Below are positions 1 to 8,454 of a stretch of DNA of 64,000 nucleotides, piece by piece. The position numbers were made by a program, and so were the translations under genes. Numbering within the stretch: the stretch's first letter is position 1; each line of letters starts with the position of its first letter. Source of the stretch: Enterococcus haemoperoxidus ATCC BAA-382 (GTDB lineage Bacteria > Bacillota > Bacilli > Lactobacillales > Enterococcaceae); assembly GCF_000407165.1 (NCBI RefSeq), contig NZ_KE136479.1:1995464-2059463 (forward strand), in the 5' to 3' direction. Below the pieces are notes generated by a model. The model worked only from the letters and a program-made list of their open reading frames with translations, did not search any database and was not told the DNA's origin.

Positions 1-3000
1 GATTCAGCTGATTCACTAATGACACACCTGGATCATAATCGATTGGCGCAATATTAGCTTTAGGATATTGACGGCGAAGTTCTTTCGTCACACCTTTCCC
101 TACAACATGGTTAGGTAAACAACCAAAAGGCTGCATACAAACGATATTATTGACATCCGACTTTAATAGCTCAATCATTTCTCCTGTTAAGAACCAACCT
201 TCACCTGTATGATTTCCGATTGAAAGAATTTTTCCAGCATCTTCAGCTAAATCATGGATAGAGCTCAGTCCTTCAAATCGTTTAGAATTTCTCAATGCCT
301 TGTCCATTGGTTTCTCAACATATTCAATGATTCGGATGGCAAATTGAGCGAGATTCTTACTTTGTTTAGACATCCCCATATTATCGTATTTCCAAATTTG
401 GTTATACAAAGAGTAATTCATAAACCCAACTATATCCGGTACAACGGCTTCCGCTCCTTCGGCTTCAAGCAAACGAACAATATCATTATTCGCAGTTGGT
501 GAGTATTTCACTAAGATTTCACCAACGATTCCAACTTTAGGTTTCTTAACTTCGTTCAATGGAATTTCATCAAATTCTTTGATGATTTTTTTCATATTTC
601 GATTGAATAAGGTTAATGAACCATTGCGAACATTTTTCTCGATTTTTTTTAGCCATTTAGCGTGAAGGGCATCGATCATTCCGACTTCTGTTTCATAAGG
701 TCGAGTGCGGTAAACAACTCTCTCGAATAAATCTCCATATAAAAACGCTACAGCGACACGTTTCAACATTGGTAATGTAAATTTAAATCCTGGATTAGAC
801 TCAACCCCTTTATTTCCCATCGAAACTGAAACGACAGGAACTTGCGGGAATCCTGCATCGTTCAAGGCTTTCCTAAGTAACGGTATATAATTTGTTGCAC
901 GACAACCACCACCTGTTTGCGTCATCATCACGCTGACGTGATCTAAATCATATTCTCCACTTTCTAGCGCTTCAACTAATTGACCAATTGAAATGATGGC
1001 TGGATAACAGGCATCATTATTTACGTATTTCAGACCAACGTTTACAGCTTCTCGATCATCTGCTGGTAAACAAACGACATTATAGCCAGAAGCTTTTAAA
1101 GCCACATCTACTAAACCAGATTGATGAATTGGGCTTAACATCGGTAATAATAAGGTATGCGTCTTTTTCATTTCCTTGGTAAAGATAATTTTCTCCGGTT
1201 CTTCGTGCTGTAATTTTGGCTCAAAATTCATTTTTTCTCGCTCTCCAACAGCTGCTTTTAAAGAACGTAACCGAATACGGATCGCACCTAAATTCGAGCC
1301 TTCATCGATTTTCAAAACGGTATAAATTTTCCCGTATTGGTCCATGATTTCTTCGACTTGATCCGTTGTGACAGCATCCAAACCACAACCAAACGAATTC
1401 AGCTGAACCAACTCAAGATTCTTCGATTTCGCGACAACACGAGCCGCCGCATATAAACGAGAATGATACACCCATTGGTTCACAACACGTAAATTTCCGA
1501 CATCACTTAAATGAGAAACACAATCTTCGGTCAATACATGGAAACCTTCTTGAGTGATCACATCTGCAATGCCATGATTGATTTCTGGATCCAAATGATA
1601 AGGACGGCCAGATAACACGATGCCCTTTTCCCCTTTTTGATTCAGCATCACGAGTGTTTCTTCCCCTTTATTGCGGATATCTTCTTTGAACGCATCTAAT
1701 TCTTCATACCCATGTCGTAATGCTTGAGCAACTTGTTCAGCTGTGATTCCCAAATCTGCAAATGTTTCGCTTAAAACTTTGACAACCGATGCTTCATTAG
1801 CTAAATTGATATACGGATTACGATAATCGACTTTTCCATCACGAATGTCATCTACATTATTACGGATAACATCAGGGTAACTTTGTACAATGGGACAGTT
1901 AAAATGATTATCTGCTTCGGCTGATTCTTGGCGTTCAAAAACGACACCCGGGTAAAAGATCATCGGTATGTTTGAATCGATCAGCGCTTGAATATGACCA
2001 TGAGAAATTTTTGCAGGATAACAAGCTGTATCACTTGGAATTGTTTCCATTCCTTGTTCGTACAACGCTTTGTTTGATCGTGGTGACAACTCCACTCTAA
2101 AACCTAGATCAGTGAAAAACGTATGCCATAGTGGATAATTTTCATACATATTCAAAACTCGTGGGATTCCGATTCTGCCATGTACTGCATCTTTTTCTTT
2201 CAACGGACGATATTTAAATAGTTTACGGTATTTATAGTCAACCAAATTAACTCTGCGATCTTCTCTTTTCACCTTTATTCTAGCGCCGCGTTCACAACGA
2301 TTTCCAGTCACAAATTGGCGTCCATCAGAAAAAATCGTAACAGTCATCATACAATTATTTTCACATAAACCACAATGGGTAAACTCTTTATCTGCAGTAA
2401 AAGTGTCCAGCTCTTCCAAACCGAGAATCGTTGTTTCCTGTCCTAATTCATAATTTTCTAACGCGATCAACGCAGCCCCATACGCGCCCATCAAGCCTGC
2501 AATAGAAGGACGGACGACTTCTCGTTCACTAATCATCTCAAAGGCACGCAAAACAGCTTCATTATAGAATGTTCCACCTTGGCAAACGATTTTTTTGCCT
2601 AATTCTTCTGGACGTCGCACTTTGATTACTTTATAAATCGCATTTTTGATTACAGAATAAGACAAGCCAGCAGAAATATCCCCTACTGATGCGCCTTCTT
2701 TTTGCACTTGTTTGACTTTTGAATTCATGAATACCGTACAACGAGAACCCAAATCAACCGGCGCTTTAGAGCTCAGTGCTTCGAGGGCAAAGTCTTTTAC
2801 ATCAAAATTCAATGATTTGGCGAACGTTTCAATGAACGAACCGCACCCTGAAGAACAAGCTTCATTCAATTGAATGGAAGATAATACACCGTCTTTGATG
2901 GTCATCGCCTTCATGTCTTGACCACCGATATCTAAAATGAAATCAACTCCTGGCTGAAAATGATCAGCAGCTTTGTAATGAGCCATAGTTTCGACTTCTC

Positions 3001-4186
3001 CAATATCGACTTTCAATGCATTTTTGATCAAATGTTCTCCATATCCAGTCACGGCGGCTTTTCCGATAAATACATCTTTTGGTAATTGTTGGTACAACTC
3101 TTTCAAAACACTCATTGTTGTTTCTAAGGGCTGACCTTGATTGTTCCCGTAAAATGAAAATAATAGGTTGCCTTCTTCATCAATCAATGTAACTTTTGTC
3201 GTCGTAGATCCTGCATCGATCCCTAAGAAAGCAACACCATGATGGTCAGCTAACGCTTTTTCTTGTGCTTTAGCTTGATCATGACGTGTTCTAAACTCTT
3301 TTAATTCTACTTCATCTTGAAATAACGGCTCTAATGTATCGGTTGGTTTTAATTGTTCTTGATCACCTTTTGTCAAACGGTGGATCAAATCAGATAAGGT
3401 CGTTGGCCTTGCTCCTTCTGAGTAAATTGCCGCGCCCATCGCCACAAATAGTTGTGGATTTTCTGGAAAGATTACATCTTCTGGTTTCACATCTAAAGTT
3501 TCAATGAATCGTTTTCTAAGTTCAGACATAAAGAAAAGTGGACCACCTAAAAAGGCGATTTTTCCTTTGATCTTTCGACCAGCTGCGAGTCCTGCGATTG
3601 TTTGGTTGACCACTGCTTGAAAAATACTTGCTGAAATATCTTCTTTTGCGGCGCCTTCGTTGATCAAAGGCTGAACATCGGTCTTAGCAAAAACGCCACA
3701 TCTTGATGCAATCGGATAGATTGTTTGATAATTTTTAGCCAGCTCATTAACTCCGTTAGCATCGGTTTTTAACAAAACCGCCATTTGATCGATAAAAGCA
3801 CCCGTTCCACCAGCACAGCTCCCATTCATTCGCTGTTCTAATGCTCCTTCAAAAAAGGTGATCTTCGCATCTTCCCCACCTAATTCAATTGCTACGTCTG
3901 TTTCTGGAATGATCTCTTCTACTGTTTTTGTACAGGCAATTACCTCTTGAACAAAAGAAATAGTCAAGACATCTGCAAGTCCCATACCACCAGAACCTGT
4001 AATCGTCATTGTGATCGGTGTTTTTTCACCCAATTCAACCATTGCTTCATGTAAAACTTTTTCGGTTGCCGCTTTTACATCTGAGTAATGTCGTTCATAT
4101 TTTGCAAATTTTGTATGATTTTCTTTATCAATAATTACTAATTTCACAGTTGTTGAACCAACGTCTATTCCTGCTCTTAATGTCAT
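1..4186 (-). CDS. Giant 2-hydroxyacyl-CoA dehydratase activase-like protein (3' end outside window)
   Basis: Read on the minus strand from ATG at 4186 (preceded by AAGGAGAT), the frame stays open for 1395 codons and leaves the window, so the C-terminus is missing. It holds two ASKHA ATPase domains of the BadF/BadG/BcrA/BcrD type. The first starts at residue 6 with GIDVGSTTVK and the second near residue 318 with GIDAGSTTTK. Each has the Cys-containing loops of dehydratase activators (GSCAGGTGAF, SRCGVF; NEACSSGCGSF, GSRCTVF). Around residue 602 comes a Cys cluster (HCGLCENNC) with a further Cys near residue 628, probably an Fe-S site, followed by a long DUF2229/HgdB-like region. Family activators couple ATP hydrolysis to low-potential electron transfer to a dehydratase. 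Here the substrate is unknown and no separate dehydratase gene is visible. A divergent TetR gene suggests its regulator. Family is clear, function is not. Confidence 0.85.
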   Translation of the reverse strand, partial: MTLRAGIDVGSTTVKLVIIDKENHTKFAKYERHYSDVKAATEKVLHEAMVELGEKTPITMTITGSGGMGLADVLTISFVQEVIACTKTVEEIIPETDVAIELGGEDAKITFFEGALEQRMNGSCAGGTGAFIDQMAVLLKTDANGVNELAKNYQTIYPIASRCGVFAKTDVQPLINEGAAKEDISASIFQAVVNQTIAGLAAGRKIKGKIAFLGGPLFFMSELRKRFIETLDVKPEDVIFPENPQLFVAMGAAIYSEGARPTTLSDLIHRLTKGDQEQLKPTDTLEPLFQDEVELKEFRTRHDQAKAQEKALADHHGVAFLGIDAGSTTTKVTLIDEEGNLLFSFYGNNQGQPLETTMSVLKELYQQLPKDVFIGKAAVTGYGEHLIKNALKVDIGEVETMAHYKAADHFQPGVDFILDIGGQDMKAMTIKDGVLSSIQLNEACSSGCGSFIETFAKSLNFDVKDFALEALSSKAPVDLGSRCTVFMNSKVKQVQKEGASVGDISAGLSYSVIKNAIYKVIKVRRPEELGKKIVCQGGTFYNEAVLRAFEMISEREVVRPSIAGLMGAYGAALIALENYELGQETTILGLEELDTFTADKEFTHCGLCENNCMMTVTIFSDGRQFVTGNRCERGARIKVKREDRRVNLVDYKYRKLFKYRPLKEKDAVHGRIGIPRVLNMYENYPLWHTFFTDLGFRVELSPRSNKALYEQGMETIPSDTACYPAKISHGHIQALIDSNIPMIFYPGVVFERQESAEADNHFNCPIVQSYPDVIRNNVDDIRDGKVDYRNPYINLANEASVVKVLSETFADLGITAEQVAQALRHGYEELDAFKEDIRNKGEETLVMLNQKGEKGIVLSGRPYHLDPEINHGIADVITQEGFHVLTEDCVSHLSDVGNLRVVNQWVYHSRLYAAARVVAKSKNLELVQLNSFGCGLDAVTTDQVEEIMDQYGKIYTVLKIDEGSNLGAIRIRLRSLKAAVGEREKMNFEPKLQHEEPEKIIFTKEMKKTHTLLLPMLSPIHQSGLVDVALKASGYNVVCLPADDREAVNVGLKYVNNDACYPAIISIGQLVEALESGEYDLDHVSVMMTQTGGGCRATNYIPLLRKALNDAGFPQVPVVSVSMGNKGVESNPGFKFTLPMLKRVAVAFLYGDLFERVVYRTRPYETEVGMIDALHAKWLKKIEKNVRNGSLTLFNRNMKKIIKEFDEIPLNEVKKPKVGIVGEILVKYSPTANNDIVRLLEAEGAEAVVPDIVGFMNYSLYNQIWKYDNMGMSKQSKNLAQFAIRIIEYVEKPMDKALRNSKRFEGLSSIHDLAEDAGKILSIGNHTGEGWFLTGEMIELLKSDVNNIVCMQPFGCLPNHVVGKGVTKELRRQYPKANIAPIDYDPGVSLVNQLN

Positions 4187-4224
4187 AATTTTTATCTCCT
4201 TAAATTCCATACCCTTTTATTTCA

Positions 4225-4264
4225 CAACACTTTGTTGATTATCCTACAAGGTGTCTGATATAAT
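4225..4264 (+). promoter_or_regulatory. Promoter of the TetR gene with a candidate operator palindrome
   Basis: A sigma-A-like pair TTGATT (4235-4240), 18 bp, TATAAT (4259-4264) points toward the TetR gene. The inverted repeat CAACA-ctt-TGTTG at 4225-4237 overlaps its -35. A second, widely spaced CAACA/TGTTG pair lies at 4334-4338 and 4352-4356. Binding by the TetR protein is inferred from position only. Confidence 0.5.
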
Positions 4265-4378
4265 ACTTATGTATATTTTAGAAAGATTCTAATTTAATTG
4301 CAACTAGCAAAACACCCAAATTTGTGAGATAAGCAACAAACTTTCAAAAACTGTTGATTATTTCGAAAGGAATTTTTT

Positions 4379-4987
4379 ATGTCAAAGAAAACCGACCTTC
4401 GGGTAATGCGAACACACAAAATGATTATTGAAGCTTTCTTTCACTTAGTAGATGAAAAAGGATACGACTGTATAACGATCCAAGACATTGCAGACGAAGC
4501 AATGATCAATCGAGCGACTTTCTATGCTCATTTCAAAGACAAACAAGACCTTTATGAACAAATTTTTGATTTTGCAATCAATGCCTTTACATCTGTTATC
4601 GACACAGAGCAGATTATTGTCAGCAATCGGATCAAAGTAAAACAGATTGAATTTTTACTGTCAAATATTTATATTAATATTCAAAAAAATAAAAATTTCT
4701 TTCTGACAATCATGGACGGTAGTTCAAACGAGTTGTTACGTAAGAAGTTAGCAGATATTGTTTATGAGAAATATGCAGATATCTTTTCTAAGCTAAAAAT
4801 CACGGAGAATGATATTGAAGTGCCAATTGATTTTATCATCGAATATATGACTTCTATATTTATCGGGACACTTCATTGGTGGATCACAAGTGACACAGAC
4901 ATGTCTCCAAACCATTTAGCTAGGTTAGTTATTAAATTAGTTGGAAATGGCCATTTAACTGTTTTAGGGCTTGAAATCGATAAATAA
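4379..4987 (+). CDS. TetR/AcrR-family transcriptional regulator
   Basis: A 202-aa protein of standard TetR length. Residues 10-60 form the N-terminal DNA-binding domain, with the helix-turn-helix and the typical RATFYAHFKDKQDLYEQ stretch after it. The C-terminal part is a mostly helical ligand-binding/dimerisation region that resembles the DhaS-type TetR C-terminal domain. The start codon follows GAAAGGAATTTTTT, a good ribosome binding site. It is transcribed divergently from the giant activase gene, with 192 bp between them, so it most likely controls that gene and itself. The ligand cannot be told from the sequence. Confidence 0.88.
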   Translation: MSKKTDLRVMRTHKMIIEAFFHLVDEKGYDCITIQDIADEAMINRATFYAHFKDKQDLYEQIFDFAINAFTSVIDTEQIIVSNRIKVKQIEFLLSNIYINIQKNKNFFLTIMDGSSNELLRKKLADIVYEKYADIFSKLKITENDIEVPIDFIIEYMTSIFIGTLHWWITSDTDMSPNHLARLVIKLVGNGHLTVLGLEIDK

Positions 4988-5004
4988 ATACCCATCTAAA
5001 GGAA

Positions 5005-5044
5005 AATAGCCTGAACCAACATTTTTATGTTGGTTCAGGCTATT
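5005..5044. terminator. Bidirectional terminator hairpin
   Basis: A perfect 17-bp stem (5005-5021 with 5028-5044) and 6-nt loop lies between the convergent TetR gene and the small minus-strand gene. Confidence 0.8.
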
Positions 5045-5058
5045 ATTAATTAAAAGAT

Positions 5059-5244
5059 TTAGCGGTTCTTCGCACGCCATTTTTTTGTATGGGCAGTATC
5101 TCTAGTAGACACAATTTGGATGCCCTTTGCGTTGTCCTTATTTTTCTTTTTAGAAAAAAGATTTACTTTGACATCATATTTACCTTCACGTGCTAAGTCA
5201 TAGACTTTTTCAGCCGTTTCAGTTATTTTCTCTTTGATATTCAT
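5059..5244 (-). CDS. Small basic protein of unknown function
   Basis: A 61-aa lysine-rich protein that I do not recognise. The upstream GTG (5253) is possible, but GAGGAG lies 8 nt before the ATG at 5244, so that start is preferred. The first half is amphipathic (MNIKEKITETAEKVYDLARE) and the second half is strongly basic, ending KKWRAKNR, which would suit nucleic-acid or ribosome binding. No signal peptide or membrane segment is seen. It stands alone between a terminator and the tRNA terminator. Confidence 0.6.
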   Translation of the reverse strand: MNIKEKITETAEKVYDLAREGKYDVKVNLFSKKKNKDNAKGIQIVSTRDTAHTKKWRAKNR

Positions 5245-5327
5245 TCCGTTCACTCCTCATACTTTTTCATTCACTTTATCACATATTCCGAAAAAAGAGA
5301 ACAAAAGTTACTATCAAATTTTTTTAA

Positions 5328-5360
5328 CAAAAAAAAGAACAACTCCATCTGAGTTGTTCT
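5328..5360 (-). terminator. Terminator of the tRNA-Tyr/tRNA-Gln transcript
   Basis: Stem AGAACAACT (5336-5344) with AGTTGTTCT (5352-5360), followed on the minus strand by a T-rich run. Confidence 0.75.
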
Positions 5361-5369
5361 AATAAAAAA

Positions 5370-5441
5370 CTGGGGTAGCTGGATTCGAACCAACGCATGA
5401 CAGGATCAAAACCTGTTGCCTTACCGCTTGGCTATACCCCA
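5370..5441 (-). tRNA. tRNA-Gln (anticodon TTG)
   Basis: A 72-nt cloverleaf. The acceptor stem is TGGGGTA/TACCCCA with discriminator G, the T-arm carries GGTTCGAATCC, and the anticodon loop is TTTTGAT with anticodon TTG. No CCA is encoded. It lies 10 nt downstream of tRNA-Tyr in the same transcript. Confidence 0.95.
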
Positions 5442-5451
5442 AAGGTTAAAA

Positions 5452-5532
5452 TGGAGGAAAGTGGATTCGAACCACTGAACCCTAAGGAACGGATTTACAG
5501 TCCGTCGCGTTTAGCCACTTCGCTATTCCTCC
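5452..5532 (-). tRNA. tRNA-Tyr (anticodon GTA)
   Basis: An 81-nt tRNA with a long variable arm. The acceptor stem is GGAGGAA/TTCCTCC with discriminator A, the anticodon loop contains GTA, and the T-arm carries GGTTCGAATCC. It is the first tRNA of the pair. Confidence 0.95.
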
Positions 5533-5623
5533 AAAAGGTTTTTAGTAACAAACCTGACTTAGTTATAATACAAAACTTTTGAACAAAATGCAAGCCTTTT
5601 TCGAAAAAAAGTTGTTATTTATT

Positions 5624-5857
5624 TTAGTCGTTTAAATTCCACTGACGAATAATGTATTCAATCGCTTCATCAAGCGTTTTCACAGTTGCTTCATTACGAC
5701 CATCAATTACTACAGCAAACTTTTTTGTGTCTTGTGCTAAGACCTGACCGATTTCTTTTTTGCCGATTGTTAAGGTACTTACTGTAATTGTCTCACCATT
5801 TACTTTTTTTTCTGCTTCTTCTATTTTTACTTCTATATCTTTATTTTTCTTTGACAT
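5624..5857 (-). CDS. DUF2969 family protein
   Basis: A 77-aa protein beginning MSKKNKDIEVKIEEAEKK and ending IIRQWNLND, matching the small cytoplasmic DUF2969 family of lactic acid bacteria, whose function is unknown. A longer frame opens at 5875. However, the sequence GGAGGGATGAAG serves as ribosome binding site for the ATG at 5857, 7 nt downstream, so the shorter form is chosen. No membrane segment is present. It is a single gene between the tRNAs and the sortase locus. Confidence 0.75.
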   Translation of the reverse strand: MSKKNKDIEVKIEEAEKKVNGETITVSTLTIGKKEIGQVLAQDTKKFAVVIDGRNEATVKTLDEAIEYIIRQWNLND

Positions 5858-5889
5858 CTTCATCCCTCCAAACATCTATGTTATCACGT

Positions 5890-5952
5890 TACGTAAAAAA
5901 AAGAAAGTGGCGCAAAACATTTACGTTTTGTTCCACTTTGTCTTTTTTCTGA
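5890..5952. terminator. Bidirectional terminator after the sortase locus
   Basis: Stem AAAGTGG (5904-5910) with CCACTTT (5933-5939) and inner CAAAAC/GTTTTG. T-rich runs follow on both strands. Confidence 0.65.
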
Positions 5953-5997
5953 GTGAACAGACAATGCTACCAGACACTCATCAAATTTTAGTTGTAT

Positions 5998-6852
5998 TTA
6001 AGCACTAAACAGCTGTTTTCTCTTAATCTCACTCAACACACCGAAAATAATACCGGATATGATGGACAAAACTCCAAGTATAATAAACAACCATAAAAAG
6101 CTTGATAAATAAGTCTGAATGAAATCATACATCGCTTTAGATTGAATCCCCAATCTTTTTAACGAGCCTTGGACTAAAATAACTGTAGGAGCTACAATCA
6201 TCATCAAGCCGCTTCCTACCCAAATATATGCCCAATATCTCAATAAACGATGGAAATAGCCTCTTAACGAAGAGTATAAAGAGAAACTTAATAAGGCCCA
6301 TAAAACACCACAAACTGCCATAAAAATGACCAATTTCGACTTATAGTTCATAACTTTTCGTCCGTAAGAAACTAAAAATGGCAATTCTATATAGCCTTTA
6401 TAGATTTTCACAGCTTTGTCTGAAAGTCCCGTTATCGCAAGCTCTGATTCAGGAGTTGCTTGAATGGCTTTTTCATTCATATAATCTGTAATCGCTCCAG
6501 AAACAGAATCATGAATCTTTTTTTCATTAGAAATCGAATATTTTGTACCTGTATTGTACATCGCTTTAAAATACGCATCTACATCTGTCTTTACTAATTC
6601 TTTGCTGACTGCTTGATTCAAAACACCTTCTGGAATATTACTTCCCAAAGCACTATTTTCGATTTGTCGATTGATTTCTTCAGTTAATTCTGAATAATAA
6701 TCTGCTTCAGCTGCTTGTTTTGCAATATAATTTTCACTAAAAAGTGTCAGTCTTAATGTCAATAAAATCAAAAAGGCAAATAAAAATACAGAGGATAAAA
6801 AGGCAATAAAAAAGCGAGAAAATACTTTCATTAAATGACCGCGTTTTTTCAT
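5998..6852 (-). CDS. Membrane protein of the sortase locus, function unknown
   Basis: A 284-aa protein with one N-terminal membrane segment (about residues 10-35), an extracytoplasmic domain of about 130 residues, and three C-terminal membrane segments (about 168-192, 205-228 and 250-275). I do not recognise a named family. The ribosome binding site AAAGGAGGAG precedes the ATG. It lies 18 bp downstream of the sortase gene and is almost certainly co-transcribed with it. It may assist display or processing of the anchored protein, but that is inferred from position only. Confidence 0.75.
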   Translation of the reverse strand: MKKRGHLMKVFSRFFIAFLSSVFLFAFLILLTLRLTLFSENYIAKQAAEADYYSELTEEINRQIENSALGSNIPEGVLNQAVSKELVKTDVDAYFKAMYNTGTKYSISNEKKIHDSVSGAITDYMNEKAIQATPESELAITGLSDKAVKIYKGYIELPFLVSYGRKVMNYKSKLVIFMAVCGVLWALLSFSLYSSLRGYFHRLLRYWAYIWVGSGLMMIVAPTVILVQGSLKRLGIQSKAMYDFIQTYLSSFLWLFIILGVLSIISGIIFGVLSEIKRKQLFSA

Positions 6853-6870
6853 CTGACTGATTCTCCTCCT

Positions 6871-7641
6871 TTATGACTTCTCATCAATGATTGGGCCAGA
6901 TACATAATCTGCAGAAACGAAAACACGTTCTGGTGTTAGTCCAATCGCATCTAATGGATAACAAGTATAAAGGATCAATGATCTTTTTGAGCGGTCTCCT
7001 AATCTTGTCTGAATCGCCTGATCTTTATAGTCAGCAACTTTTACTTCTGTTACTTGATAAGTATAGTCACCATAGTGGGTATGAATATTGACTTCATCTC
7101 CGGGTTCTAAGTAATAAATTTTCCCAAAAGAGGGAAGATTATGCCCACCGATCAAAGTCGTACCAAGATCACCTGGAATCATACTGCCGAGGTATTGTCC
7201 TGCGCCTAAACGCAAAATTTCTTCACTATCTCCGTAATATAATGGTTCATTAATTTTAACTTTATCGATTACCACTTCACCAAATTGATCTCCTCCTACT
7301 GGATAGACCATATTCGAAGAAGCAATCTCGCCTTTTTCAGTCACTTCCGCCCCACCCACAACTGCTTGCTCTGACTCTTGATCAGTTCCATCACTTGCTT
7401 GTTCAACTGTTTTATTCGTTGTTTTATCTGATGAGGTTTGCTCTTTTTTTTGGTTTCTTTTTTCAAAGAGATTCGTCCCTTTTTGATCAAAAGACGGGGC
7501 ATCATTTAGTGAAATCAATTCAACTGCTGAAGTAGCAAAATTAATGACAGGTGCACCAATTATGTAAATAATGAGATAGCCAAAAAACATAAAGAGAAGA
7601 GGCACGTAAATAAATGCCCCTACTCTTTTTAGTTGTTTCAT
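6871..7641 (-). CDS. Sortase (cysteine transpeptidase)
   Basis: A 256-aa sortase with one N-terminal membrane anchor (residues 8-30), a low-complexity Lys/Glu/Thr-rich linker (about 55-110), and the catalytic barrel. The catalytic residues are visible: His167 in TTLIGGHN, Cys227 in SLILYTC, and Arg239 in TPERVFVSADY. It lacks the C-terminal membrane segment of class C pilin sortases. It starts one base after the stop of the anchored-protein gene with no strong binding site of its own, which suggests translational coupling. Enzymes of this family cleave a sorting signal and attach the protein to the cell wall or a pilin. The neighbouring gene product is the obvious substrate. Subclass is uncertain (A- or D-like). 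Confidence 0.88.
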   Translation of the reverse strand: MKQLKRVGAFIYVPLLFMFFGYLIIYIIGAPVINFATSAVELISLNDAPSFDQKGTNLFEKRNQKKEQTSSDKTTNKTVEQASDGTDQESEQAVVGGAEVTEKGEIASSNMVYPVGGDQFGEVVIDKVKINEPLYYGDSEEILRLGAGQYLGSMIPGDLGTTLIGGHNLPSFGKIYYLEPGDEVNIHTHYGDYTYQVTEVKVADYKDQAIQTRLGDRSKRSLILYTCYPLDAIGLTPERVFVSADYVSGPIIDEKS

Positions 7642-7642
7642 A

Positions 7643-8218
7643 TTATGCTAGTTTGTTCTTTCTGCTCACGAATACTGCACCTGCTGCAGCTACGATCAAT
7701 GAACCAAAAGTAATTCCGCTTAATGCGTAATTTGATCCTGTATTTTTCACTGGAGTTCCAGTTTTGTAAACAGGCGCACCATTAGCATCTGTAATCGTCA
7801 CTGCAGAGTAGCTTCCGCTACCAAAAGTGATTTTTACGCCAACAGCATTTCCAGCAGCAACTGCGTAATTTTGTACTTGAGAAATTACGTTAGCTGGCAA
7901 TAATTTAATTGCACTTGCAAGTGAGTTAGCGCTTGAAGTATTAACAGATACACTTTCAACTAAACCACGTGCTGCTTGGATATTTTTTACAGCTTCATCT
8001 GCTTGAGCTTGTGTTAAATCAACACGTTTCAAGTGATTAGCTGCTGCGTTTGTTTCAGCCGCATCAAAATTAAATTTTTTGCCGCCGATTGTTGCGCCAG
8101 CATTCAATTCGTTAAGAATAGACTGCTCTGCTGTTGAAATAGCACCGTCAGCTGAAGCATTCGTTGCAAAGCTTACAGTTGCCACAATAGCAATGATAAA
8201 TCCAATAACTTTTTTCAT
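7643..8218 (-). CDS. Secreted protein with sortase-type C-terminal anchor, noncanonical signal
   Basis: A 191-aa protein with a signal peptide (about residues 1-23, cleavage after ASA) and an Ala/Asn-rich mature domain of about 130 residues. It ends in a sorting-signal-like tail: VKNTGSN near residue 157, a hydrophobic stretch (about 165-185), and the basic tail SRKNKLA. The motif departs from LPXTG, since VKNTG sits where LPXTG would be expected. It is the first gene of a three-gene unit with its own sortase, so a dedicated enzyme-substrate pair is likely. AGGAGGAG lies before the ATG. No adhesin domain is recognised. Confidence 0.8.
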   Translation of the reverse strand: MKKVIGFIIAIVATVSFATNASADGAISTAEQSILNELNAGATIGGKKFNFDAAETNAAANHLKRVDLTQAQADEAVKNIQAARGLVESVSVNTSSANSLASAIKLLPANVISQVQNYAVAAGNAVGVKITFGSGSYSAVTITDANGAPVYKTGTPVKNTGSNYALSGITFGSLIVAAAGAVFVSRKNKLA

Positions 8219-8252
8219 TTTTTCTCCTCCTATCTTAAAATATTTATAATCA

Positions 8253-8271
8253 ATTACAGAAAATCTGTAAT
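8253..8271. promoter_or_regulatory. 19-bp palindrome upstream of the sortase operon
   Basis: ATTACAG-aaaat-CTGTAAT is a perfect 7-5-7 inverted repeat centred 44 bp before the start codon at 8218. A regulator binding site is plausible. No regulator gene is adjacent. Confidence 0.45.
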
Positions 8272-8454
8272 GGTTATACCAACAACAATAACCCCTATTG
8301 TTTTTAGGACATCATGAAAAGATATCAAAGAAACAAAATACTTTAATATCCCAACATTAGAAGATAAATTATTTACTTCACTATATAAAACTATCATATG
8401 CTTTAATAATAGTCAAACTCTTTTTCGGTAAAAAAAATCCTCTATCTCTTGTTA

